Of a stretch of 64,000 nt of DNA, positions 25,293 to 33,432 are shown in pieces. A program made the translations under genes and the position numbers. The notes below the pieces were generated by a model. It saw only the letters and a program-made list of their open reading frames with translations, ran no database searches and was not told where the DNA came from. Every line of letters begins with the position of its first letter. Position 1 is the first letter of the stretch. This DNA comes from Arthrobacter sp. CAN_C5 (GTDB lineage: Bacteria; Actinomycetota; Actinomycetes; Actinomycetales; Micrococcaceae). The stretch lies in contig NZ_JAGGMZ010000001.1 of assembly GCF_017875735.1 (NCBI RefSeq), positions 1,922,001 through 1,986,000 of the forward strand, written 5' to 3'.

Positions 25293-26333
25293 ATGACTCC
25301 TGAGACGCATAACGTTCGGCCGCGCCTGGATGACGTCGCACGTACCGCGGGCGTCAGCGTCCCCACCGTCTCACGCGTTCTCAATGGGAAGAGCGGCGCC
25401 TCCCCGGAAACCCGGCAGGCTGTCCTCACCGCGATGGACAGCCTCGGGTACGAACGCCCCGCTCGGACGGCCGGACGCTCGAAAGGGCAGATCGGCGTCG
25501 TCGTACCAGACCTTGTGAACCCCATCTTCCCCGCCTTCGCCGGTGCCATCGCGGCACTACTGGCGCCCAATGACTACATTCCGGCCCTGTGCACCCTGCC
25601 GGGCGGCGGCATCACTGAGGATGAGTACGTTGCACTAATGCTCGACCAGGGCATTAGCGGCATCATCTTCGTGTGTGCGGCGCACTCTGACGGCCGAGCG
25701 GGAGTGGATCGCTACCGGCGGTTGCGGGGCCGTGTTCCTTTCGTGCTCGTGAACGGGGCCAGAGCGGAGATCGACGCACCGTCTATCTCGAACGACGACG
25801 CTACGGCGATCCGAACCGCCGTCCGGCACCTCGCGACGCAAGGGCACCAACGCGTCGGTTTCGCCACCGGGTCCGACCGTTTCATCCCGAGTCGCCGCAA
25901 GATGGAGGGGTTTCGCTCCGGGCTCGCCGATTTCCTCGGCGAGAACGCGGATTTACACGTCGCGACCAGCATGTTCACCATCGAGGGCGGACAAAGCGCG
26001 GCGAACGAACTCATCGACAGCGGCCATACGGGCATCGTGTGCGCCTCGGACATCATGGCCCTCGGCGCTATGCGTGCGGCGCAGACGCGCGGGCTTCGCG
26101 TACCCGAGGACATCTCGGTGGTCGGATTCGACGACTCCCCGCTCATGGCCTTCACCAACCCACCACTGACCACTCTGCGGCAGAATATCGCCGCGATGGC
26201 GGAGGCCGCCGTCCATGCGCTGGTTACGGAACTGGCCGGTGACCGGGTCACACGCACAGACATCCTGTTCCAGGCTGATCTCGTAGTGCGCGGCTCCACA
26301 GGCGCAGGGCCGGCCGTCCGGGGGAGCTCCTAG
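25293..26333 (+). CDS. LacI-family regulator, probably of starch/pullulan utilisation
   Basis: 346 residues from the ATG at 25293 (a GTG six codons earlier is possible). The LacI HTH is intact: RLDDVARTAGVSVPTVSRVL followed by the hinge-helix region. The ligand-binding core has IGVVVPDLVNPIFPAFAGAI, FVLVNGARAEIDAPSISNDD, the effector-domain SDIMALGAMRAAQTRGLRVP and DISVVGFDDSPL. Divergence from the pullulanase and a palindrome in between suggest it represses pulA and the amylase until a maltodextrin binds. The ligand is not identifiable from the sequence. Confidence 0.85.
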   Translation: MTPETHNVRPRLDDVARTAGVSVPTVSRVLNGKSGASPETRQAVLTAMDSLGYERPARTAGRSKGQIGVVVPDLVNPIFPAFAGAIAALLAPNDYIPALCTLPGGGITEDEYVALMLDQGISGIIFVCAAHSDGRAGVDRYRRLRGRVPFVLVNGARAEIDAPSISNDDATAIRTAVRHLATQGHQRVGFATGSDRFIPSRRKMEGFRSGLADFLGENADLHVATSMFTIEGGQSAANELIDSGHTGIVCASDIMALGAMRAAQTRGLRVPEDISVVGFDDSPLMAFTNPPLTTLRQNIAAMAEAAVHALVTELAGDRVTRTDILFQADLVVRGSTGAGPAVRGSS

Positions 26334-26363
26334 ACCCAGCCGGCGCCCCGGTCGAACCGGACG

Positions 26364-26609
26364 CTACTGCTTCGCAGCGGTGAGCTTCGTTGCCGCAGCG
26401 ATTTCGGCGATCTCCGGCACCCGGTCCAGGGTTCGTCCCAGTTGGGCACTGATGCTCATGACCTTGGTGATCTGGTCCACGAAATAGACCGGAATCCGGA
26501 TGGTGCGGGTCTTATCGGCCCGCCACAACCCGGTGTTCCCTTCCTGAATGTGGTTCAGGACATCGATGCCCCGCTTGCGGTCCCTCCGGGCGATCGATTC
26601 GAGCTCCAT
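26364..26609 (-). pseudogene. Remnant of a sigma-70-family sigma factor with internal deletion
   Basis: 81 codons: RRDRKRGIDVLNHIQEGNTG followed by LWRA corresponds to sigma region 2.1-2.2 ('..DLIQEGN.GL.RAV'), then the frame jumps directly to KTRTIRIPVYFVDQITKVMS, the start of region 3. The -10-recognition part (regions 2.3-2.4, roughly 30 residues) is missing, and after EIAEIAAATKLTAAK it stops, lacking region 4. It cannot direct promoter recognition. Confidence 0.7.
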
Positions 26610-26679
26610 GATGGTCCTGTGGCTGCGCTCAGCCCCGCCGCTGAGGAGGTGCTAGCGGGCCTCGCTCCCTGGTTCATCC

Positions 26680-27240
26680 TCAACGGTAGAGGGGGCCGTC
26701 ACGGGCTCTACGGCCTGGACCAGATCGAAGAGAAAGGCATCGGCGGGCTCGTCCTGAAAAGCACCCGGGATTAGCGCGGTGGCTGCCTAAACCCGAGTGC
26801 CCGCTGAGGGCTGCTTCGCGAGATGCTGGCGCTCTGAGGGGCTTTGTGAAGAAGACGGCAGCAAGGGATGCGGTGGGTAGCAACAGAGCCCAGTGAATTC
26901 CTGCCACGGGGGCCTCCGCTGGGGACACCCACAGGAGGATGCTGACCGCGGCCACGGGGCCAACGGCACTACCGCAGGCTGCTGCCAAAATGCGAAGCCT
27001 CGGGGCTTTGGCAGCTGCCAAAGCATGCAATCCGACGGCAGGACCTGCCGCTGAAGCTGCCACGACCAATCCCATGAAAAAGCCGAACACTGGTGCCCAG
27101 CTAAGGATCGCGGCCCACCACGGAGTCGGACTGAACCCTCCCGCTACGGAAGACACGAACACAATCGCAGCGCCCAAGATTCCACCTGCGAAGACCATCC
27201 TAAAAAATGCTCCGGCCAGGGGTGTCGTGTTTTCCCTCAT
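26680..27240 (-). CDS. Four-helix membrane protein of unknown function
   Basis: 186 residues. Four membrane helices lie within about residues 8-140, rich in Ala, Gly and Val (MVFAGGILGAAIVFVSSVAG, VFGFFMGLVVAASAAGPAVG, then two more). The last 45 residues are Arg/Ser/Gly-rich and of a different character, opposite a plus-strand frame; they may be read-through after loss of the original end. A truncated paralogue lies at 13963-14097. I do not recognise a named family. No neighbour obviously shares its transcript. Confidence 0.55.
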   Translation of the reverse strand: MRENTTPLAGAFFRMVFAGGILGAAIVFVSSVAGGFSPTPWWAAILSWAPVFGFFMGLVVAASAAGPAVGLHALAAAKAPRLRILAAACGSAVGPVAAVSILLWVSPAEAPVAGIHWALLLPTASLAAVFFTKPLRAPASREAALSGHSGLGSHRANPGCFSGRARRCLSLRSGPGRRARDGPLYR

Positions 27241-27658
27241 CCTCTGACCCTACGTGCCCGACCGCTACGGTGATAGGCCCTGATGAGACTCCTCGCAAAA
27301 CGAGCCGGCTACTCGCCTGCCCCGACCGCCGCACACCAGCAATCGATTATTGACCGCTCGAGCCGGCCGGAGATCGAGGCTGTCCGCGGCAACTACGACA
27401 TGCCGATCGAACGCGAGCTGTACTTCAAACGCGGTACCCGGGCGCTGATGCTCGCGCGAACGGGCCGTTGGACCCTGTCGAGCACAACCTGCCGGCAGCA
27501 CAATGAGCCGGTGACCTCTGGCGATGGCACCGACCGGGCCCTCCACCGCAGATACCAACCGGTGCCGTCGTCGCGGGGCATATAGCCGCTGGCAGAGTCG
27601 GTTCACTCACGTACCCGGGAGTGTTCATCCAGCACCCTCCTGCGTTGGAAAGGGCACC
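27241..27658. other. 418-bp stretch without a supported gene
   Basis: A plus-strand frame at 27283-27585 has no recognisable domain and no clear ribosome-binding site; antisense frames are equally open. I see no strong hairpin. Probably intergenic or decayed sequence. Confidence 0.5.
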
Positions 27659-28504
27659 ATGCTCACTCATCTCCCCCTTCACCGGTCTCTCTGGGCGATC
27701 ATCAGCGTTCTGACGCTGATAGCCGCGATGGCCGGGCTGTGGCGCCCCACCATCTATGCCGGAATCGTCAGCGAAGAACTTATCCCCGGGGCCTTCTCCC
27801 AGGACCTACTCTCCGTGGCCGCAGCACTTGGCCTCCTGTATTTGGCAGTCACAGCCCAGGGCGACCGGGTGAAACACCAGATCCTGGCTCTGGGGCTGCT
27901 GGGGTACCTGTTCTATGCGTACGGCATCTACGTCATCGAGCGTTCCTACAACGGCCTGTACCTCGTGTACATGGCAATTTTCACCCTGGCCCTGTGGTCG
28001 CTGGTATGCGCCGGAGCTCACCTTCGCCGCGGCCTTCCCCAGTTTGCCCTACCGGGACCGGTTCGGCTCCTCTCGGCCTCGGGCGCCATCCTGCAACCTC
28101 TCCTTTTCTATCCGCTCTGGATAGCGATGCTTTTGCCCCTGATGCGCTCCGGAGAACAGATCGACTCCCTCTACTCGATCTTCATCCTGGATCTGTGCTT
28201 CATCATGCCCGCCTTTCTGATCCTCGCCGTCCTGACCTACCGGTCGCATCAAAACGGGTTGCTGCTGTTGCCGGCTATCCACGTCTTGGGCTTCACCCTG
28301 ATCTTCTCCCTGGCCGTGGGCGAGCTCGTCAAGCCACTGTTCAATGCCACCCCGAACCCGGCCGCATTCTGGCCAGCCCTCGGGCTTTCACTGCTTTTCC
28401 TGATCCTGGGCACGCTGCACCTCACCACCATGCGCATCAGCGAGGTGGGAGCGATGCCCGTGAACGACGGCAGTGGCACGGCCAAAACGCAAACAGTTGC
28501 CTGA
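27659..28504 (+). CDS. Polytopic membrane protein, about eight helices, unknown family
   Basis: 281 residues starting MLTHLPLHRSLWAIISVLTL. The ATG at 27659 was chosen because it directly precedes the first hydrophobic helix and follows GGAAAGGG. About eight membrane segments alternate with short loops; notable are YAYGIYVIERSYNGLYLVYM and FYPLWIAMLLPLMRSGEQID. The C-terminal 30 residues are polar. I do not recognise conserved catalytic residues or a transporter signature. Stands alone on the plus strand between unrelated genes. Confidence 0.7.
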   Translation: MLTHLPLHRSLWAIISVLTLIAAMAGLWRPTIYAGIVSEELIPGAFSQDLLSVAAALGLLYLAVTAQGDRVKHQILALGLLGYLFYAYGIYVIERSYNGLYLVYMAIFTLALWSLVCAGAHLRRGLPQFALPGPVRLLSASGAILQPLLFYPLWIAMLLPLMRSGEQIDSLYSIFILDLCFIMPAFLILAVLTYRSHQNGLLLLPAIHVLGFTLIFSLAVGELVKPLFNATPNPAAFWPALGLSLLFLILGTLHLTTMRISEVGAMPVNDGSGTAKTQTVA

Positions 28505-28637
28505 AATGCACGCACCGCGCACTGGTTCCACCGCCCTCACGGGTTGTCCTGCCGCCGACCCTCGAATCGAGCAACCTTCCTGGTCAAAGGTCCCGTACGG
28601 TGGATTAACCAAACGTCACAGCACTCCTGGGGGAACA

Positions 28638-29138
28638 ATGAGCTATTCGCCGTATCCGACAGCCGGCTTGCAGTCCGATCACACTGAACCACCCCTCTGG
28701 GCACCCTACTATGGGGCGTCTTTCAAGGTCGCAGTGCAGCGGTTCTTCAAGAAATACGCGATGTTCTCCGGCCGCGCGAGCCGCAGCGAATACTGGTGGT
28801 GGACCCTGGTTGCAACCCTGGTCGGAAGCCTTCTGAACACGCTGACGAACGCGGGCGGCGGAATTTCCCCATCCAACGGTGAAATGACGGCCGCGCCTGC
28901 GGTCATCACCGGCTACCTCCTGATCGCTAGCTGGGGCCTGGCCACCATCATCCCGTCCATCGCGCTGACCATTCGCCGGTTACACGACGTGAACCTCAGT
29001 GGCTGGTTCCTGCTTCTGGGTCTCATCCCTGCCCTGGGCGCCTTGGCACTGTTTGTCATGATGCTCCTGCCGCCCAATCCGGCTGGCCAGCGTTTCGACC
29101 GTCCCGAGGACGACGTGGATCGGCCCACCGGCAACTGA
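28638..29138 (+). CDS. DUF805-family membrane protein
   Basis: 166 residues. The ATG at 28638 has CTGGGGGAAC directly before it, so I prefer it to upstream starts. Short Pro/Tyr-rich N-terminus (YSPYPTAGLQ), then the DUF805 domain: FFKKYAMFSGRASRSEYWWW, IPSIALTIRRLHDVNLSGWF, four membrane helices, and a charged tail. Paralogue of the protein at 14199-14633. Function of DUF805 is not established; it is widespread as a small inner-membrane protein. Confidence 0.88.
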   Translation: MSYSPYPTAGLQSDHTEPPLWAPYYGASFKVAVQRFFKKYAMFSGRASRSEYWWWTLVATLVGSLLNTLTNAGGGISPSNGEMTAAPAVITGYLLIASWGLATIIPSIALTIRRLHDVNLSGWFLLLGLIPALGALALFVMMLLPPNPAGQRFDRPEDDVDRPTGN

Positions 29139-29206
29139 GCGCTACCCGTCACTCCCTGGATACCGAAGGCGACTGATCACGCTGGCCCAGGGGTTCACGG
29201 GTGAAG

Positions 29207-29569
29207 CTAGCGCAGCTGCAGGTCGGCAGGCTGCGACACGGATGCGGTCACTCCCCCGTCGATAATGCTCAGCGTGTCTGCCTCGGTCGGTGCAGTGTTC
29301 AGGGCTTCTTCTGCATGAACGGACAGCAGGGCGACCGACGCAGCCGCCAGGGACCAGTCCGGCCACATCGCTGAACGGCTCTCCTCGTCAATGGCTATTC
29401 GCTCGTGGATCGCTGCGATGCCCTGCTCGAAGACCAGAGTGCGACCGGTGGGTTGGGTCAGTCTTACCAGTGCGTCCGGGCCGTGACCGTCGAAGCTGAC
29501 TGTCCCTAAATGGCTCAGGCCGGTCTTGAGCATTGCCCGGAACCAGCCGTCCTCGTATTCAGCTGCCAT
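29207..29569 (-). CDS. Hypothetical protein, 120 residues
   Basis: Starts MAAEYEDGWFRAMLKTGLSH with AGGAGG close upstream of the ATG (AAGGAGGACCTC). Acidic, soluble, no membrane segment or signal peptide. Predicted as alternating strand and helix; no motif that I recognise. Codon use and the strong ribosome-binding site argue that it is a real gene. Confidence 0.65.
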   Translation of the reverse strand: MAAEYEDGWFRAMLKTGLSHLGTVSFDGHGPDALVRLTQPTGRTLVFEQGIAAIHERIAIDEESRSAMWPDWSLAAASVALLSVHAEEALNTAPTEADTLSIIDGGVTASVSQPADLQLR

Positions 29570-29688
29570 GAGGTCCTCCTTGCCGAAGATGGGTAGTCAA
29601 TTCTAGGGCGACAGAGCCGTTGGCAGTCTGGGAAACTGATCAACATTTGGTGACGATCCCCAGCGCAGCTCCCCTTTGACCGCACGGG

Positions 29689-30111
29689 CTACTCGGCTGA
29701 GGGTCGCTGCCGGTTCCGTTTCGTCGTCGAACGCTGCTGCTTGGCGGCGAGGTGCCGCCGGACGGAGCCTCGAGTGGGTTTGGTGGCGCGACGCCGGCGC
29801 GGACCGGCAGACAATCCCCTGCTCACCAGGCCGGCAAGCTTGCGCAGAGCTGTTTCACGGTTCCGGAGCTGGGAACGGTGTTCGGAGGCCGCAATGGTGA
29901 CCGATCCGGCGACGATCCGATCACCGAGTCGGGTCAGCAGCAACTCCCGTTGCTCGTCCGAAATCGCGGTCGATCCGGCGACGTTCCAGGACAGTTCCAC
30001 GCGGGTGTCCGACGTGTTGACGTGTTGCCCGCCAGGTCCGGACGACCTGGAGAAACGCCAGTTCAGCTCACGCTCAGGAATGGTGAGCCCGGGCGAGACT
30101 TCTAGATCCAT
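29689..30111 (-). CDS. arfB: Peptidyl-tRNA hydrolase ArfB (ribosome rescue)
   Basis: 140 residues, the usual length. The GGQ loop (RSSGPGGQHVNTSDTRVEL, GGQ at residues 27-29) is the release-factor catalytic motif. The C-terminal tail is strongly basic (GPRRRRATKPTRGSVRRHLA), as in ArfB/YaeJ, where it enters the empty mRNA channel of stalled ribosomes. Hydrolyses peptidyl-tRNA on non-stop complexes. Lies 57 bp behind the SCO1664-type gene, same strand. Confidence 0.92.
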   Translation of the reverse strand: MDLEVSPGLTIPERELNWRFSRSSGPGGQHVNTSDTRVELSWNVAGSTAISDEQRELLLTRLGDRIVAGSVTIAASEHRSQLRNRETALRKLAGLVSRGLSAGPRRRRATKPTRGSVRRHLAAKQQRSTTKRNRQRPSAE

Positions 30112-30167
30112 TCCATCAGCGTGACACAGGGTGCAAAGCCCCGGAAAACCGATCCGGGATCACCCCG

Positions 30168-30935
30168 CTAGAACAGTGGCCAGGGCACCGCCGACATTTC
30201 CCCGCCCGGTGCAGGGAATCGCCCATTGTTGCGCAACCGGCTGCAGCGCGCGATCAGAGCCTCGATCTCTTCGTCGGTGAGCAGGACCGAAAGCTCAGTC
30301 CCCAGCTCACCGCCGAGGCCTGCGCTGACCCGGTCAATGCCGTCGAGTTCGTCGTCGGTCAGCTCAGCTCCCAGCCATCCCCACAGCACCGTACGGAGCT
30401 TGTTGTCGCTATGGAAGGTGAGCCCGTGATCCACACCGTGGCGGCGTCCATCGGGCATCGCGAGAATATGGTCGCCCTTGCGGTCCGCGTTATTGACGAC
30501 GACGTCGAACACCCCCATCCGCCGCAGAGCTGGCGAGTCTTCATGGATGAGGCTGACGATCCGATCGTTCTCGTCCCGTCCGCTCAGGACACTTTTCCAG
30601 CCGATCTCGGGCACCTCGTCGGCGGACACCAGATCCACGGCGGCCTGGGCTGGGTCCTGTTCCTGCCACAGCTGCACCATCCCCTCACCCATCGGACCGT
30701 CACGCAGCCACGTGTGGGGCACCACGTCCCATCCCATGACCTGCGATACCAGATAGGCGGCGACCTCCCGGTGGGCGAGTGTCCCGCTGGGAAAATCCCA
30801 CAGCGGATGCTCCCCCGCGATGGGCTTGTAGACCACTGCGGCCTCGCCGATACTGCCGAGGAAGGTGGCGTTTGACGCCGTCGTGATGCGACCGGTGAGT
30901 GTCAGCTCGGCGGTCGCGAGGTCGGGTGCCCGCAT
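30168..30935 (-). CDS. SCO1664-family protein (PI3/4-kinase-like fold)
   Basis: 255 residues from the ATG at 30935, which overlaps the upstream stop as TGATG; the longer frame is less likely. Family hallmarks: LGSIGEAAVVYKPIAGEHPL with a lysine in a nucleotide-binding position, SQVMGWDVVPHTWLRDGP, FDVVVNNADRKGDHILAMPD and HGVDHGLTFH, equivalent to catalytic and metal-binding loops of PI3/4-kinase-like proteins. The family is actinobacterial and always found in this neighbourhood; its substrate is unknown. Confidence 0.88.
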   Translation of the reverse strand: MRAPDLATAELTLTGRITTASNATFLGSIGEAAVVYKPIAGEHPLWDFPSGTLAHREVAAYLVSQVMGWDVVPHTWLRDGPMGEGMVQLWQEQDPAQAAVDLVSADEVPEIGWKSVLSGRDENDRIVSLIHEDSPALRRMGVFDVVVNNADRKGDHILAMPDGRRHGVDHGLTFHSDNKLRTVLWGWLGAELTDDELDGIDRVSAGLGGELGTELSVLLTDEEIEALIARCSRLRNNGRFPAPGGEMSAVPWPLF

Positions 30936-31492
30936 CAGCCCTCGGGAGTAGCGCAGGTATGTCCGCCGGGGTCGATCGGGTAACCGCACAGCGGACAGGT
31001 CGGCCGCCCGGCACCCACCACTTCACGCGTGCGCTTGGCGAAAGCGCGGGCTGTCCCTACCGGCATTCGCACGAGGAGCATCTCGGCTACTTCGACCTCG
31101 GCCTCAGCGTCGGCGAGCGATTCGTCGTCGTCAGCGTCGAGTTCCGTGATCGGGTACGCCTCAATGACCACCTGCACCGTCGAGGGGTCCCACCCCAGGC
31201 TCATGGCGCCAGTGCGGAACTGTTCCTCGACCGGCTCCAACTGGTCATTGTCGACCAATTCGATGGGGGTGCTCGCGGGAATGCTGAAGGGATTCCCCTC
31301 GAGCGTACCGAGCTGGTCCAGGATCTCGTCGATCTTCTCCGCCAGCTGGGCCGACTGCTGTTTCTCCAGCGCAATACTCACGATCTGTGACCCCGCGCGT
31401 ACCTGTAGATAGAAGGTTCGCTCCCCCGGAAGGCCAATGGTGCCAACGACGACGCGATCGGGCCAAGTAAACTCGTGAACTTTTGTGGGCAT
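30935..31492 (-). CDS. DUF3090-family protein
   Basis: 185 residues from the ATG at 31492 (MPTKVHEFTWPDRVVVGTIG); the further upstream start has no ribosome-binding site. Characteristic GERTFYLQVRAGSQIVSIAL, acidic middle (DADDDESLADAEAEVEVAEM) and C-terminal zinc-ribbon-like CPLCGYPIDPGGHTC. Conserved in Actinobacteria between the phosphatase and the SCO1664-type gene. Function unknown; one CxxC plus a later Cys and His suggest metal binding. Confidence 0.9.
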   Translation of the reverse strand: MPTKVHEFTWPDRVVVGTIGLPGERTFYLQVRAGSQIVSIALEKQQSAQLAEKIDEILDQLGTLEGNPFSIPASTPIELVDNDQLEPVEEQFRTGAMSLGWDPSTVQVVIEAYPITELDADDDESLADAEAEVEVAEMLLVRMPVGTARAFAKRTREVVGAGRPTCPLCGYPIDPGGHTCATPEG

Positions 31493-31502
31493 GGTAGTTA
31501 TT

Positions 31503-32210
31503 TTATGCGATGGGGGCCGTTGGTGCCTGATGTCCCGCTCCGCCGCCCAACGGCGCATCGACCGCAGGTGGGCTGCTCGACAACCACGACAGGTCCCCTC
31601 CGTCAGTATTGGTGGCGATGACGCTCGGTCGGCTCTCGCCGTACCTAACGATCGACACGGAAGCGGGGTTCACATTGATGCGCTGAAACAGGTCCAGATG
31701 GACGCCGAGCGCGTCGGCGAGGATCGATTTGATGATGTCACCGTGACTCACCGCCACCCAGATGGCGTTGGGCCCATGCTCGGCTTCGAAGGCTGCGTCG
31801 AGGCGACGAATTGCGGCCACCGCCCGGGCCTGCATCGCTGCCATGGATTCGCCCCCGGGAAAGGTGGCTGCTGACGGTTGGGACTGCACCACCGACCACA
31901 GCTGCTCGGCCGCGAGCTCGCTGAGGGTGCGGCCCTGCCACTGCCCGTAGTCGCACTCGGTGAGGTCGACGGCGGTTGGCGTCGCCGGAGAGCCGCTCTG
32001 ACGGGCCAGGATGAACTCCGCGGTCTGCTGGCAGCGTTCCAGGGGGCTGGACACCACCGCAACCACCGGTACCACCGCGAGCCGTTCGCCGGTGAGCGCC
32101 GCCTGGTCGCGTCCCACCTGGTCGAGGCTGACGCCTGCCGTCCGTCCGGCCAGTAGTCCGGACGCATTCGCTGTCGTGCGGCCGTGTCGCACGAGAATCA
32201 CTGTTGCCAT
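31503..32210 (-). CDS. Histidine phosphatase (MSMEG_4193-type phosphoglycerate-mutase-like)
   Basis: 235 residues. Catalytic RHG motif in VILVRHGRTTANASG (phospho-accepting His at residue 8), SSPLERCQQTAEFI, the acid region LTECDYGQWQGRTLSELAAE and the second His in WVAVSHGDIIKSILADALG. The AGRTAGVSL insert after the first motif is typical of this actinobacterial subgroup. First gene of the conserved trio. In several relatives the cysteine ligase gene mshC of mycothiol synthesis follows the trio; here arfB does. Substrate unknown. Confidence 0.9.
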   Translation of the reverse strand: MATVILVRHGRTTANASGLLAGRTAGVSLDQVGRDQAALTGERLAVVPVVAVVSSPLERCQQTAEFILARQSGSPATPTAVDLTECDYGQWQGRTLSELAAEQLWSVVQSQPSAATFPGGESMAAMQARAVAAIRRLDAAFEAEHGPNAIWVAVSHGDIIKSILADALGVHLDLFQRINVNPASVSIVRYGESRPSVIATNTDGGDLSWLSSSPPAVDAPLGGGAGHQAPTAPIA

Positions 32211-32588
32211 CCACCCAGCCTAGCCATCCGCACTCAGTCAGGTGAACAAGTAACCGCAGGGACAGGACCCGAGGCATGGGCGGCCGTCAACATCGCGGCT
32301 GTCCTCAGCCTCAGAGCTTGATGTCTGAGCCTCAGAGCTCGAGGTGTGGCAAAACTCACGGGCTGGCCCTTAAGCCACGTCCGAAGAAGGACACTGCAGC
32401 CGTTGGGTAGCCCCGATACACTCACCATCGGCGGTCTCCGAAGGAGTTTCGTCGACGCTGAGGGAATCTCGTCGACGTTGAAGGAACTTAAAGGCCCCTC
32501 CAGACGCTTATAGCGTAAGCCGGCCAATCACGGCCGGTGATCCCTGTACTCTGGTTGATCACACAACTGAAGGAGAAGCAACGCCCGC
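32211..32588. other. 378-bp intergenic region
   Basis: Between divergent genes. A minus-strand frame (32234-32527) has no recognisable domain or ribosome-binding site and I do not accept it. Contains direct repeats GAAGGAGTTTCGTCGACGCTGA and a variant about 26 bp later (near 32440-32490), a possible regulatory duplication. AAGGAGAAG at about 32570 serves the DUF4193 gene. Confidence 0.4.
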
Positions 32589-32891
32589 ATGGCAACAGAC
32601 TACGACGAACCACGCGTCAGGCCCGAAGACCAGCCTGTCAACGAATCGCTCGAAGCGATTCAGGCTCAACGCAGCGCCACCACCCAGTCTTCAACAATTG
32701 ACACCGATGAGAGCGACACTGCTGAAGGGTTCGATCTTCCCGGCGCCGTCCTGGAGGAAGAACTCCTCATCTCCGTCATTCCCGAGCGTGAAGACGAGTT
32801 CACCTGCATGTCCTGCTTCCTGGTGAAGCACCGCACCCAGCTCGCACGCGAGAAGAACGGCGATAAGTACTGCGCCGAATGCGAAGGATAG
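32589..32891 (+). CDS. DUF4193-family zinc-ribbon protein
   Basis: 100 residues, starting MATDYDEPRVRPEDQPVNES. Acidic first two thirds, then EEELLISVIPEREDEFTCMS and a zinc knuckle: CMSC and CAEC 26 residues apart. Very conserved in Actinobacteria, often beside sigma-factor or dUTPase genes. AAGGAGAAG lies upstream of the ATG. Role unknown; possibly a nucleic-acid or RNA-polymerase-associated protein. Confidence 0.88.
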   Translation: MATDYDEPRVRPEDQPVNESLEAIQAQRSATTQSSTIDTDESDTAEGFDLPGAVLEEELLISVIPEREDEFTCMSCFLVKHRTQLAREKNGDKYCAECEG

Positions 32892-33072
32892 TCTCAGCTC
32901 CTGGCGAAGGCGATCGATCCGGATAAGCTACTGCTGGCCATCCAGTAGAGCGCCCAGATCCTTCGATTCTCGCGTGACCTGGCTGGAACTCCCTCACTCT
33001 GGGGTGGACAATCATGATCTATCTTGATGTCTCTACGATTATTGTTGACCAGCAGGGCTGACCGGGCTGCCG

Positions 33073-33432
33073 CTAGCCGTGGATGGGTTCCCCGCTCACG
33101 CGATGATCTGCAAGATTCATGCCCTCACGTACCAGCCGGGCCAGATGGCCGTCGGCGATGCTATACACAACGCGCTGGCCTTCTTTTCTTGTGGTCACCA
33201 GACCCGAGAACCGAAGTTTTGCAAGATGCTGGCTCACAGACGTCCGCGAGGCAGCGGTGTGATCTACCAGGGCGGTCACATCGGCCGGTGACTGGGTGAG
33301 GAGCCATAACAGGTGGAGCCGGGTAGGGTCTGCGAGCATTTTGAACACGGCTGCTCCCGCCTCCAGCCGCAGGTCATCCGGGGATCCAGAATGGTGCAGG
33401 CTCGGCTCCGGCTGTAACTGGCGGTCAGTCAT
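33073..33432 (-). CDS. ArsR/SmtB-family transcriptional regulator
   Basis: 119 residues from the ATG at 33432, which overlaps the stop of the transporter gene (ATGA). The winged helix is clear: VFKMLADPTRLHLLWLLTQS, then SRTSVSQHLAKLRFSGLVTT and a wing GQRVVYSIADGHLARLV. No ELCVCDL-type cysteine metal site is present and no cysteine occurs near the recognition helix; a few His (LADHRVSGEPIHG) lie at the end, so sensing of zinc or a non-metal ligand is possible. Co-transcribed with the MFS gene and likely controls it. Confidence 0.88.
   Translation of the reverse strand: MTDRQLQPEPSLHHSGSPDDLRLEAGAAVFKMLADPTRLHLLWLLTQSPADVTALVDHTAASRTSVSQHLAKLRFSGLVTTRKEGQRVVYSIADGHLARLVREGMNLADHRVSGEPIHG

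Noticed and set aside
26442-26774. 110-codon plus-strand frame ending KGIGGLVLKSTRD
   Set aside because: Overlaps antisense sigma-factor remnant and the end of the membrane-protein gene; its last 45 codons look protein-like but no family was recognised.
27283-27585. 100-codon plus-strand frame
   Set aside because: Open frames on the opposite strand are as long; no motif or ribosome-binding site.
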